Source of the DNA: Actinomadura sp. NBRC 104412
GTDB taxonomy: Bacteria; Actinomycetota; Actinomycetes; Streptosporangiales; Streptosporangiaceae
DNA length: 43,974 nt
NCBI RefSeq assembly: GCF_030269515.1
Contig: NZ_BSTM01000044.1
Coordinates: 1 to 43,974, forward strand
Direction: 5' to 3'
The notes below the pieces were generated by a model. It saw nothing but the letters and a program-made list of their open reading frames with translations. It searched no databases and was not told the origin of the DNA. Below are positions 7,872 through 15,816 of this stretch, piece by piece. Position 1 is the first letter of the stretch. Each line of letters opens with the position of its first letter. A program made the translations under genes and the position numbers.

Positions 7872-7942
7872 CCCCGGCTCCCCGGCCGCCTGTTCACCAC
7901 CCCAGCGAGCGACAGAGGCAGCGACCAAGGAAAGGTGCAGCG

Positions 7943-9199
7943 ATGACCACCCCCCGGACGGTGTACCGGCCCCCGCAGGTGACGGCCACGGCCGTCGACC
8001 CGGGGCCGGAGGCCGAAGAGTTCCGGCGCGAGTTCCGTGCCTGGCTGAGCGAGAACGCGCCTCCGGAACTGCGCGGCGTCGGCTGGCCCGCCCCGCCCGG
8101 CAGCCCCCACGCCAAGGCGCTCAAGAAGTGGGGGGATGTGCTGTGCGAGGCCGGGTACATGTGCGTCGCCTGGCCCCGGGAGTACGGAGGCCGCGGGCTC
8201 GGGCCCGTGGAAGTCGCGATCATGAACGAGGAGTTCGACCGGGCGGGCGTCCCCCGGGTGACCCGGGGACGGGCCGAAACGACCGTCGGCCCGGCCATCA
8301 TCGCCCACGGCACCGAGGAGCAGAAGGCGTACTTCCTCCCGCGGATCATCTCGGGCGAGCACGTGTACTGCCAGGGCTTCTCCGAGCCGGGCGCCGGGTC
8401 GGACCTGGCCTCGCTGCGGACGGCGGGCGTGGTCGACGGCGACGAGCTGGTCATCACCGGGCAGAAGGTGTGGACCTCCGGCTATTACGAGGCGACCATG
8501 ATGTTCTGCCTGGTCCGGACCGACCCGGACGCCCCGCGCCACGCGGGCATCAGCTACGTCCTGGTGCCCGTCGCCGAGAACGGGCCGGGCACCGGGATCG
8601 AGTTCCGGCCGATCCGCCAGCTCACCGGGCGCAGCGGCTTCGCCGAGACCTTCCTGGACGGGGCGCGGGTGCCGCTGTTCAACGTCATCGGCGGTCTTGA
8701 CCAGGGGTGGCGGGTCACCGTGACCACCCTCGGGCACGAGCGGGGGAACCGGGCGACGGTCGCCCACGTCGGCTACGCGCGTGACTTCTGGGCCCTCGTC
8801 GAGGAGGTACGGGCCCGCGGCCTGGCGGACGACCCCTCCGTCCGGGAGAGGCTGGCCTGGGCGTGGACCCGGATCGAGACCATGCGGTTCTCCGGCCTCC
8901 AGCTGCTGGCGGCGCTTGCGGCGGGCCAGGACCCGACCGGGCGGGCCGAGAACGGCTCCGTCACCAAGATCCGCTGGTCGGAGTACGCCCGCGAGTTCGG
9001 GGAACTCGCCCTCGACCTGCTGGGCCCCGACGCCCTCACCGCCGGGGGCTCCGGGGACGATGGCCTGGGGCACTGGCAGGAGGAGTTCCTGTCGTCCCGG
9101 TCCGGGACGATCTGGGGCGGGACCGCGGAGGTCCAGCGCAACATCATCGCAGAACGTGTCCTGGGACTACCCAAGGAGAGCAGGGGGACCGGCCGATGA
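7943..9199 (+). CDS. Acyl-CoA dehydrogenase, large-subunit type
   Basis: A 418-residue flavin-dependent acyl-CoA dehydrogenase. Visible landmarks are the FAD/substrate region EPGAGSDLASL, the 'TGQKVWTSGYY' strand and the C-terminal GGTAEVQRNIIAERVLG. The residue matching the catalytic Glu of medium-chain enzymes is Gly (TIWGGTAE), as in many actinobacterial FadE enzymes that work as heteromers. It overlaps the next, smaller ACAD by ATGA. This large/small pairing is the gene order of the established alpha2beta2 ChsE1-ChsE2-type dehydrogenases, which oxidise branched or bulky acyl-CoAs. The start has AAAGG upstream. The paralogue is at 28651. Confidence 0.92.
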   Translation: MTTPRTVYRPPQVTATAVDPGPEAEEFRREFRAWLSENAPPELRGVGWPAPPGSPHAKALKKWGDVLCEAGYMCVAWPREYGGRGLGPVEVAIMNEEFDRAGVPRVTRGRAETTVGPAIIAHGTEEQKAYFLPRIISGEHVYCQGFSEPGAGSDLASLRTAGVVDGDELVITGQKVWTSGYYEATMMFCLVRTDPDAPRHAGISYVLVPVAENGPGTGIEFRPIRQLTGRSGFAETFLDGARVPLFNVIGGLDQGWRVTVTTLGHERGNRATVAHVGYARDFWALVEEVRARGLADDPSVRERLAWAWTRIETMRFSGLQLLAALAAGQDPTGRAENGSVTKIRWSEYAREFGELALDLLGPDALTAGGSGDDGLGHWQEEFLSSRSGTIWGGTAEVQRNIIAERVLGLPKESRGTGR

Positions 9200-10326
9200 G
9201 TCTCGCCATCACCGCCGAACAGGAGGACCTGCGCGCCGCCCTCGGCCGGTTCCTCGACGCCCGTTCGCCGCTGTCGCGCACACGCGAACTGATGGAGCGG
9301 CCGGTGCCGCACGACGGCGACGTCTGGCGCGCCATGGCCAGCGACCTCGGCCTCCACGGCATCGGCGTGCCCGAGCAGTACGGGGGCGTCGGCGTCGACG
9401 TGCAGACCCTCGCCTACGCCTTCGAGGAGACCGGCCGGGTCCTCCTCCCGGGTCCCCTCCTGGCGACCCTGGGGCTGGCGGTCCCGCTCCTGCTGGCCGC
9501 CGGCGACACCGACGCCCAGGCCCGCTACCTGCCGGGCATCGCCGCCGGAGAGACCGTCGCGACGGTCGGCTGGCTCGCCCCCGGCGCGTCGTGGGACTCG
9601 GTCGGGGACGCGGCGGAGGCGGTCAGGCGTCCCAGCGGTACGGCCCGCGGCGGATGGACCGTCGACGGCCGGGTGTCCCTGGTGCTCGACGGGCTCGCCG
9701 CGGACGTGTGCCTGGTCGTGGCCGCCGCGCCCGCGGGCCCGTCGGTGTTCGCCGTCGACACCACGGGACCCGGCGTGGACCGGCGGCGGATACGCGCGCT
9801 GGACCCGACGCGCGGGCTCGCCGAGATCACCCTCACCGGTGCGCCGTGCACGCCGGTCGGTGCGGAAGGGGCCGGGCGTGCCCTGCTCGACGCCGCCCTC
9901 GACCAGGCGTGCGTGCTGCTGGCGTCGGAGATGGTCGGCGCAGCCCAGGCGTGCCTGGACATGGCCGTCGCCTACGCAAAGCAGCGCGAGCAGTTCGGCC
10001 GTCCGATCGGGTCCTTCCAGGCCATCAAGCACAAGTGCGCCGAGGTGCTGGTCGAGGTCGAGGGTGCGCGCTCCTGTGCCCGGTACGCGGCGTGGGCGTG
10101 CGGCGCCGTCCCGGAGGAGGTGCCCGTGGTGTCGGTTCTGGCGAAGGCGGCGGCGGCCGAGGCCCTCTTCCGCGCCGCCGCGGAGAACCTCCAGATCCAC
10201 GGCGGGATCGGGTTCACCTGGGAGCACGACGCACACCTGTTCCTCAAGCGCGCCAAGGCGTGCCAGGTGCTGTTCGGTGACACCAGGTCCTTCCGCCTCC
10301 GGCTGGCGGACCGGCTGGGCCTGTGA
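9196..10326 (+). CDS. Acyl-CoA dehydrogenase, small-subunit type
   Basis: A 376-residue ACAD-family protein starting MSLAITAEQEDLRAAL. It has the C-terminal IHGGIGFTWEHDAHLFLKRA block typical of the second subunit of heteromeric actinobacterial acyl-CoA dehydrogenases, and FGRPIGSFQAIKHKCAE in the FAD-binding helix region. The middle domain is compressed and diverged compared with the partner at 7943. With that partner it probably introduces the alpha,beta double bond. The start overlaps the previous stop (ATGA). It is the last gene of the left operon; a strong palindrome at 10403-10431 lies about 80 bp beyond its stop. The paralogue is at 29898. Confidence 0.9.
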   Translation: MSLAITAEQEDLRAALGRFLDARSPLSRTRELMERPVPHDGDVWRAMASDLGLHGIGVPEQYGGVGVDVQTLAYAFEETGRVLLPGPLLATLGLAVPLLLAAGDTDAQARYLPGIAAGETVATVGWLAPGASWDSVGDAAEAVRRPSGTARGGWTVDGRVSLVLDGLAADVCLVVAAAPAGPSVFAVDTTGPGVDRRRIRALDPTRGLAEITLTGAPCTPVGAEGAGRALLDAALDQACVLLASEMVGAAQACLDMAVAYAKQREQFGRPIGSFQAIKHKCAEVLVEVEGARSCARYAAWACGAVPEEVPVVSVLAKAAAAEALFRAAAENLQIHGGIGFTWEHDAHLFLKRAKACQVLFGDTRSFRLRLADRLGL

Positions 10327-10376
10327 GACCGGGCCTGAGACCTGACCTGTGAGACCGGTCCTGTGAGAGAAGTGGG
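10319..10376 (+). repeat. Degenerate short repeats (CTGTGAGACCGG-like)
   Basis: About four imperfect 12-15-bp units (ctgtgagaccgggc, ctgagacctgac, ctgtgagaccggtc, ctgtgagagaag) start at the end of the small ACAD gene and fill the space towards the convergent tetR gene. Non-coding apart from the first bases. Confidence 0.55.
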
Positions 10377-10397
10377 ATTGTGAGCGAGGCCGCCGGG

Positions 10398-11069
10398 TCA
10401 GTGCGTCTCGTCGTCCCGGACGACGAGACGCATCCCGGTGGCGCTCGCCAGGAGCGGGCGCATCCGCTCCAGTACCTCCAGCATCGCCTCCACCTGCTCG
10501 CGCGCGGCGCGGGGGGTCGGCTGTCTGCTGATCTCGCGGCGGGCCTCGCCGATGTAGCTGGTGACCAGCCACACCAGGACGCGGTTCACCGGCTCGTCGG
10601 TGGCGCCCAGGAGCCGGAAGTTGCGATTGAGCCACTCCCGGCCGCTGCGGCGCTGCACCTCGGTGAAACCGGGAGGGGTGTCGCCGTCCTGGAAGATGCG
10701 CACGAGGTCGCGGCGGGACCAGGTGGCCTCCAGGTAGGCGCGGGCGCCGGCGACGAGGAGGTCGAAGGGGTCGGTGACGCCGGCGGCCTGCGCATCCCGC
10801 ACGCCCTTGCGGACGATCGCCACCTGCTCGGCGTGGTGGCGCTCCCACAGCGCCATGAACAGGTCGGTCTTGCTGCCGAAGTGGTGGTAGATACTGCCGA
10901 CGCTCGCCCCCGACCGCTCCACGACCTCGTTGATCCCGGCGGCGGCGAAGCCCCGCAGGGCGAAGACCTCCCGGGCGGCGTCGAGGATCTCGCCGCGCAC
11001 GATCTCGGTCGAGCGCCACTTCCGGCCACCACCGGTTTGTGACTCGCCGGAAGGGGTCGGTGGTGGCAT
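10398..11069 (-). CDS. TetR-family transcriptional regulator
   Basis: A 223-residue TetR-family repressor. The N-terminal helix-turn-helix is clear: ILDAAREVFALRGFAAAGIN, then SGASVGSIYHHFGSKTDLF. The C-terminal ligand domain is diverged, as usual. I chose ATG at 11069 because GAGGG sits about 9 nt upstream and the residues before it look non-conserved. It lies downstream of the MaoC gene on the same strand and faces the end of the ACAD operon. It is a candidate regulator for the operator-like sites at 2621, 12192 and 12276 and probably senses an acyl-CoA, but no such site lies directly in front of its own start. Confidence 0.9.
   Translation of the reverse strand: MPPPTPSGESQTGGGRKWRSTEIVRGEILDAAREVFALRGFAAAGINEVVERSGASVGSIYHHFGSKTDLFMALWERHHAEQVAIVRKGVRDAQAAGVTDPFDLLVAGARAYLEATWSRRDLVRIFQDGDTPPGFTEVQRRSGREWLNRNFRLLGATDEPVNRVLVWLVTSYIGEARREISRQPTPRAAREQVEAMLEVLERMRPLLASATGMRLVVRDDETH
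10403..10431. terminator. 29-nt palindrome at a convergent junction
   Basis: A perfect inverted repeat with 14-base arms (GCGTCTCGTCGTCC and its complement) around one central base. It lies inside the last codons of tetR and about 80 bp beyond the small ACAD stop. As RNA it would fold into a very stable hairpin, so it may end transcription from either side; there is no T-run. Confidence 0.6.
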
Positions 11070-11197
11070 CGGGGCGTTTCCCTCTTCCTTATGTCGGGGT
11101 GCCGGGGCGCGGCTGGGCGCCACCAGCATGCCAGGACGGCGTCAGGGGCGAGGACCGGGCCGGGAGTGAAGGCCGGGCCTCCGGCGAGCAGGTGCCG

Positions 11198-11257
11198 GGT
11201 GAGCACGTGTCAGGTGAGCACGTGTCAGGTGAGCACGTGTCAGGTGAGCACGGTGCC
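11198..11257. repeat. Intergenic 15-bp tandem repeat containing CACGTG
   Basis: Three identical copies of GGTGAGCACGTGTCA (11198-11242) and a fourth diverged copy (11243-11257) between the MaoC and tetR genes. Each full copy contains the palindrome CACGTG. All frames stay open through it, but nothing suggests it is translated. Confidence 0.9.
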
Positions 11258-11290
11258 GGGAGCGGTCGGGGCGGCGGACGTGGGGCGGCG

Positions 11291-12172
11291 TCAGGAGTGC
11301 TGGACGACGCCGCGGTCGATGACGACCGTGCCGTTCTCGGTCTGCGTCTGGAACAGGGCGCGGCCCTCGCCGTCGCGCCACACGTTCACCACGAGCACGT
11401 CGCCGGGGTGGACGGGGCGGCTGAAGCGGCCGTACATGGCGTGGAACCGCGCCGGGTCGGAGTCGCACAGGGTGTGCAGCAGCGCCCGTCCGGTGAAGCC
11501 GTAGGTGCACAGGCCGTGGAGGATCGGGCGGTCGAAGCCGCCGCGCGCGGCGAAGGCAGGGTCGGAGTGCAGCGGGTTGCGGTCGCCGCTGAGCCGGTAG
11601 AGCAGCGCCTGGTCGGGACGGGTGCGGTAGACCACGCGGTGGTCGGGCTCCCGGTCCGGCCGCGTCCATGGCAGGTCGCCCGGCGACGGCTCGTCGTCGG
11701 GCGGGCGTTCGGCCGAGACCGAGCCCGCGCCGCCCTCGCCCATGATGAAGGCGCCGCTGGTGGCGGTGATGAGGGGACGGCCGTCGGTGTCGAGCGCGCG
11801 GCTCTCGGTGCGCACGAGCGCGCCCTTGCCCTTGTCGAGCATGTCGGTGACGGTCGAGGTCACCGTCACCGTGCCCGCGACGGGCAGTGGGCGGTGGAGC
11901 CGGAACGACTGCTCGGCGTGCACGAGCCGGGCGGGGTCGAAGTCGCCCAGCTTGCGGCGCGGCCCGCCGCGCGCCTGGGCGGCGAGCACGGCGAAGGTGG
12001 GCAGTACCTGCTGGGGGACCCCTTGGGTGTTCTCGGTGGTGAACGCCAGCTCTTGCAGGGGGTCCTCGGCTCCGGCGCCGACGCCGAGCGCGTACAGCAG
12101 CGCGTCGGTGCTGTCCCAGGAGCGGGTGGCCGGTTCTCCCGGCACCCCGACGAGCGTGTGATCGAGCGCCAT
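11291..12172 (-). CDS. MaoC-type (R)-specific enoyl-CoA hydratase 2
   Basis: A 293-residue double-hotdog hydratase of the HSD17B4/hydratase-2 family. The catalytic signature is intact: YRLSGDRNPLHSDPAFA with the downstream HGLCTYGF, giving the Asp/His dyad that adds water to 2-enoyl-CoA. The N-terminal half has the family's ENTQGVPQQVLPTFAV stretch. The start is the ATG at 12172; an upstream extension would run through the operator region. This is the best candidate for the hydration step after the acyl-CoA dehydrogenases. It is divergent from the ADP-forming synthetase gene, sharing a promoter region with two operator-like sites, and is followed by tetR. Confidence 0.92.
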   Translation of the reverse strand: MALDHTLVGVPGEPATRSWDSTDALLYALGVGAGAEDPLQELAFTTENTQGVPQQVLPTFAVLAAQARGGPRRKLGDFDPARLVHAEQSFRLHRPLPVAGTVTVTSTVTDMLDKGKGALVRTESRALDTDGRPLITATSGAFIMGEGGAGSVSAERPPDDEPSPGDLPWTRPDREPDHRVVYRTRPDQALLYRLSGDRNPLHSDPAFAARGGFDRPILHGLCTYGFTGRALLHTLCDSDPARFHAMYGRFSRPVHPGDVLVVNVWRDGEGRALFQTQTENGTVVIDRGVVQHS

Positions 12173-12191
12173 GCCACGGCTCCTCACGTAT

Positions 12192-12290
12192 TGAAATGGC
12201 ATTCTAGAACTAACGTGCTGCAATCGGTCTGTCAACCCGTTGACACAGGCTCTGATTCTGTTGTTGGCTCCATTATGAAATGACGTTCTA
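12192..12290. promoter_or_regulatory. Divergent promoter region with two matching operator sites
   Basis: Two 15-mers, TGAAATGGCATTCTA (12192-12206) and TGAAATGACGTTCTA (12276-12290), differ at two positions and lie at opposite ends of the intergenic region between the MaoC and ADP-forming ligase genes. Each is an imperfect form of TAGAATG-N-CATTCTA. One lies 20-34 bp upstream of the MaoC start, the other about 62 bp upstream of the ligase start, so one repressor could control both genes. Confidence 0.6.
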
Positions 12291-12351
12291 AGATGCGACC
12301 GCCTGGACGGCGCCGGGAGGCGCGGTGCGGGCGGCCGGGGAAGGGGGCCCG

Positions 12352-14661
12352 ATGACCCCTGCGGCCGACGGCGCGCCGGACGGCAGGACCACAGACACAG
12401 GCCCCGCGGCACAACTCGACGCGGGCCCCGACGCGGGCCCCGACGCGGGCCTCGACGCGGGCCCCGACGCGGGCACGGAGGCGGGGCGCCGCCGTCTGGC
12501 CCGGCCGGAGCGGCTGCGCGCCCTGTTCGCGCCCCGCAGCGTCGCGCTGGTCGGCGCCAGCGAGTCCTCCGGCTGGTCCCGGCTGGTGGTCGCGAGCCTG
12601 AGGACGGGCGGCCTTCCAGGGCGTGTCGTGCCCGTGAACCCCCGCCACTCCTCGGTCTTCGGGCTCCCCGCGGTGCCGAGCCTGCGGGCGCTGGACGAAC
12701 CGGTGGACCTGGCCTTCTGCCAGGTCGCCACCGAGCGGGTGGAGTCGGTGATGGAGGAGGCCGCCGAGGCCGGGGTGCGGCACCTGGTGGTGCTCGCCTC
12801 GGGCTACGGCGAGAGCGGCACCGACGGCCGCCGCCGCGAACGGGCTTTGCTCGGCAAGGCGGTCGGCCTCGACCTGACCCTGCTCGGCCCCAACACGCTC
12901 GGCTACCTCAACCCGCACGCCGGAGCGGCGCCGTTCGGCCTGCCGATCACCGAGCCGCCGCGTCCCGGCGGCGTCGCCGTGGTGTTGCAGAGCGGCGCCC
13001 TCGCCAGCGCCGTTCTGGACTTCTCCGCCCGCCACGGCATCGGGCTGAGCCTGCTCTCCTCGATGGGGAACGAGGCGGTCGTCACGGCCACCGACGTGGT
13101 CGCGCACCTGCTGGAGGACGACCACACGCGCGCCATCGCGATGTTCCTGGAGACCGTCCGCGACCCGGACCGGTTCGTCGAGCTGGCGCGCCGGGCGCTG
13201 CGCGCGGGCAAGCCGGTCGTCGCGCTCAAGGTCGGCCGCAGCGACGCGGGCCGCGCCAGCGCGCTGGCCCACACCGGCGCGGTCGCGGGCGACGACGCCG
13301 TCGTCGACGCGGTGTTCCGCGCCGCCGGGGTGGTGCGGGTGCGGAGCCTGGAGGAGCTGCTGGCGACCGCGGACCTGCTGGCCCAGGGACTGCCGCTCGA
13401 CAGGCCGCGGATGGGGGTGGTGAGCGCGTCCGGCGGGGCCTGCGACATCATCGCCGACCGCGCCCACGACGAGGGCGTCGAGGTGCCCGAGCCGGCGCCC
13501 GCGACACGCGAACGGCTCACCGAGCTGCTGCCCCCGTTCGCCGTCGCCCGCAACCCGCTCGACGTCACGGGGTTCGTCCTGGCGCGTCCGGCGGTGGGCG
13601 GGCGCGGCCTGGCCGAGCAGTGCCTCGAAGCCATGCTGGACGACCCCTCCATCGACTTCGTGTTCAACTCGCTGAGCCTGCCGTCGCGGGAGCCGGCGGA
13701 CCCCGCCGCGCTGCACGGACGGCTCGCGGCGATCGCCGAGATCACAGCCGGGTCCGGCAAGCCGGTCGTGCACTACACCACGACCTGCGCCGACCTCGCA
13801 CCGTACGCGCGGGACGCGCTCGACAAGCACGGCCTGCGGGTCATGCCGGGGATCGAGCTGGGAATGGCGGCGGTCGGGCACGCCCTGCGCTGGGGACGGG
13901 CGCGGCGGCGCCTGCTCCGGCGCGAGAACGCTCCCGTCGAGGGCCTGCCTGCCGCCGCCCCCGTCGGCAGTCCGCCGGCGCGTACCGGCCCCTGGTCAGA
14001 GGCCGCCGCCCGGGAACTGGCCGCCGCCCACGGCGTCCCGCTGGTGCCGGCGACGCTCGCGACCACACGGGAGGAGGCGCGGGCGGCGGCGGAGGCCCTG
14101 GGATACCCGGTGGCGCTCAAGGTGTGCTCGGCCTCCATCACCCACAAGTCCGACATCGGCGGCGTGGCGTTGATGGTCGGCGGGCCGGAGGAGGCCGAGA
14201 GCGCCTTCGATCGCGTGCACTCCGCGGGCGCGGCCCACGCCGACGACGTCGAGGGCGTGCTGGTCACGCCGATGCGGCGGGGCGGTGTCGAACTGTTCGC
14301 CGGGGTGAAGGTCGACCCCCTCTTCGGCCCGGTCCTGGCCGTCGGGCTCGGCGGGGTCTTCGTCGAGGTGCTGGGTGATGTGAGCCTGCGCCCGCTCCCG
14401 GTGAGCGCCGCCGACGTGGAGGAGATGCTCGGCGAACTGCGCGGCGCCCGGCTCCTGGAGGGCGTCCGCGGAGGCGTCCCGGTCGACCTCGGCGCGGTCG
14501 CGCGCGCCGTGTGCGCCCTCAGCAGGGCCGCGCTGTCCCTGGGGCCCTCGCTGCGCGCCTTCGAGGTCAACCCCTGGTGGGTGCACGGTTCCCAGGTGGA
14601 GGCACTCGACGCCCTCGTGGTCACCGGACCACCCGAGGGCGATGGGCCGGAGGACGCGTGA
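12352..14661 (+). CDS. Acyl-CoA synthetase, NDP(ADP)-forming, fused alpha-beta type
   Basis: A 769-residue ADP-forming acyl-CoA synthetase. In order: a low-complexity leader (repeated GPDA units); a CoA-binding Rossmann domain (FAPRSVALVGASESSGWS); a succinyl-CoA-synthetase-like flavodoxin domain with the phospho-histidine loop ALAHTGAVAGDD; and a C-terminal ATP-grasp domain (ALKVCSASITHKSDIGGVAL). It would activate a carboxylate to its CoA ester with ATP, giving ADP and phosphate, or run in reverse. ATG at 12352 has AAGGGGG upstream; GTG at 12325 with GGGAGG is an alternative. Operator-like site 12276-12290 lies upstream. Substrate unknown. Confidence 0.92.
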   Translation: MTPAADGAPDGRTTDTGPAAQLDAGPDAGPDAGLDAGPDAGTEAGRRRLARPERLRALFAPRSVALVGASESSGWSRLVVASLRTGGLPGRVVPVNPRHSSVFGLPAVPSLRALDEPVDLAFCQVATERVESVMEEAAEAGVRHLVVLASGYGESGTDGRRRERALLGKAVGLDLTLLGPNTLGYLNPHAGAAPFGLPITEPPRPGGVAVVLQSGALASAVLDFSARHGIGLSLLSSMGNEAVVTATDVVAHLLEDDHTRAIAMFLETVRDPDRFVELARRALRAGKPVVALKVGRSDAGRASALAHTGAVAGDDAVVDAVFRAAGVVRVRSLEELLATADLLAQGLPLDRPRMGVVSASGGACDIIADRAHDEGVEVPEPAPATRERLTELLPPFAVARNPLDVTGFVLARPAVGGRGLAEQCLEAMLDDPSIDFVFNSLSLPSREPADPAALHGRLAAIAEITAGSGKPVVHYTTTCADLAPYARDALDKHGLRVMPGIELGMAAVGHALRWGRARRRLLRRENAPVEGLPAAAPVGSPPARTGPWSEAAARELAAAHGVPLVPATLATTREEARAAAEALGYPVALKVCSASITHKSDIGGVALMVGGPEEAESAFDRVHSAGAAHADDVEGVLVTPMRRGGVELFAGVKVDPLFGPVLAVGLGGVFVEVLGDVSLRPLPVSAADVEEMLGELRGARLLEGVRGGVPVDLGAVARAVCALSRAALSLGPSLRAFEVNPWWVHGSQVEALDALVVTGPPEGDGPEDA
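12418..12477 (+). repeat. 12-bp in-frame tandem repeat in the ligase leader
   Basis: Five units of GACGCGGGCCCC and close variants encode Asp-Ala-Gly-Pro and related tetrads in the N-terminal extension, outside any conserved domain. The unit is four codons long. Confidence 0.85.
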
Positions 14662-14740
14662 ACAGCCGCGTGAACGACCGCGCGGGCACGGGCGTGAACA
14701 CCCGAGCGGGCCCCCGAAGCGACACAAGACAGACACAACC

Positions 14741-14790
14741 AGAGCACGAGACACGACCCGAGCACGAGACACGACCAGAGCACGGCCGGA
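14741..14790 (+). repeat. 18-bp tandem repeat upstream of the SDR gene
   Basis: Two copies of an 18-bp unit with core GAGCACGAGACACGACC (14741-14758, 14759-14776) and a partial third from 14777, in the 157-bp gap between the ADP-forming ligase and the SDR gene. I see no promoter in it; it probably arose by slippage. Confidence 0.75.
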
Positions 14791-14818
14791 GACGAGAACA
14801 GCGGAGGATGCGAAAAGC

Positions 14819-15703
14819 ATGAGCGGACTGAAGGGAAGGGTCGCGGTCGTCACCGGCGGCGGGAGGGGCATCGGCGCGAGCGTCGCCCGCATGCTCGCCC
14901 GGGAGGGCGCCGCGGTCGTGGTGAACGACCTTGGCACCGGCCTGGACGGAAGCGGACGGGACGAGGGGCCCGCGGCGGAGGTGGTCGCGGACATCACCCG
15001 CGCGGGCGGATCGGCGGTGGCCGACCACGGCGACGTCACCGACCCCGCCACCGGCGAGCGGCTGGTGCGCACCGCCGTCGAACGCTTCGGCGGACTGCAC
15101 GTGCTGGTCAACGCGGCCGGGATCCTCCGCGACCGGATGATCTTCAACATGGCCGAGGAGGAGTGGGATGACGTCATCCAGGTGCACCTGAAGGGCCACT
15201 TCGCCACCATCAAGCCCGCGGCGGCCCACTGGCGCGAGCTGCGGAACCCGGACGGCGACTTCCGCATCATCAACTTCACCTCCGGCTCCGGGCTCTTCGG
15301 CGCCCCGGGGCAGCCGAACTACGCCGCCGCCAAGATGGGCGTCGTGGGGCTGACCTACTCCTGCGCCAACGCCCTGGCGCGGTACGGCGTCACGACCAAC
15401 GCGATCTCACCCGTCGCCGCCACCCGTATGACCGCCTCGATCCCCGGGGAGCGGAGGAAGGCCCGTGATGTCACCGAGGACCAGCGGGCCGCCGAGAACA
15501 TCGCCCCCGTCGTGACCTACCTCGCCGGTGAGGCGTCGGCCTGGCTCAACGGCCGGATCATCGGCGCCAACGGCTACGACGTGACCCTGTACAGCAACCC
15601 CGAGCCCGTCCGCGTGATCTCCGGCGGTTCCCGCTGGGACGTGGCGGCGCTGGGCGAGTCGATGGAAAGGCTGTTCCGCCCCGCCGTCACGCGGGGCCGC
15701 TGA
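14819..15703 (+). CDS. SDR-family 3-hydroxyacyl-CoA dehydrogenase, HSD17B4-like
   Basis: A 294-residue short-chain dehydrogenase. The NAD(P) motif is TGGGRGIG at residues about 12-19; the catalytic Ser lies in NFTSGSG and Tyr/Lys in YAAAK. Its long VNDLGTGLDGSG loop and the NAAGILRD segment are typical of the dehydrogenase part of peroxisomal multifunctional enzyme 2 and of actinobacterial Hsd4B-type proteins. These oxidise (3R)-hydroxyacyl-CoA, the product of a MaoC hydratase. The ATG at 14819 has GGAGG about 11 nt upstream. It follows the ADP-forming ligase in the same direction and ends at a strong bidirectional hairpin. The substrate chain is not predictable. Confidence 0.88.
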   Translation: MSGLKGRVAVVTGGGRGIGASVARMLAREGAAVVVNDLGTGLDGSGRDEGPAAEVVADITRAGGSAVADHGDVTDPATGERLVRTAVERFGGLHVLVNAAGILRDRMIFNMAEEEWDDVIQVHLKGHFATIKPAAAHWRELRNPDGDFRIINFTSGSGLFGAPGQPNYAAAKMGVVGLTYSCANALARYGVTTNAISPVAATRMTASIPGERRKARDVTEDQRAAENIAPVVTYLAGEASAWLNGRIIGANGYDVTLYSNPEPVRVISGGSRWDVAALGESMERLFRPAVTRGR

Positions 15704-15763
15704 AGGACCGCGCACCAACCGCCCCGGTAGATCGTGGGAGCCGGAAGACCGAGGCGGAAGGGG

Positions 15764-15804
15764 GCCGGCCTGCCCGGACGCGTGACACGCCCGGGCGGGC
15801 CGGC
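15764..15804. terminator. Bidirectional hairpin between convergent genes
   Basis: Arms GCCGGCCTGCCCGG (15764-15777) and CCGGGCGGGCCGGC (15791-15804) pair over 14 positions with one G-U wobble, closing a 13-nt loop. It lies between the SDR stop (plus strand) and the kinase stop (minus strand), as expected for a terminator shared by both. No T-run, common in high-GC actinomycetes. Confidence 0.75.
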
Positions 15805-15816
15805 ACGGCGGTCGGG

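Noticed and set aside
5136..7928. A 930-codon open frame on the minus strand opposite the CaiB fusion
   Set aside because: Shadow of a very GC-rich coding strand; the translation is Gly/Ala/Val/Arg/His-rich without motifs, whereas the plus-strand frame has two complete domains and coupled starts.
11198..11257. CRISPR array
   Set aside because: Units of 15 bp are directly adjacent with no spacers; no cas-like gene is nearby.
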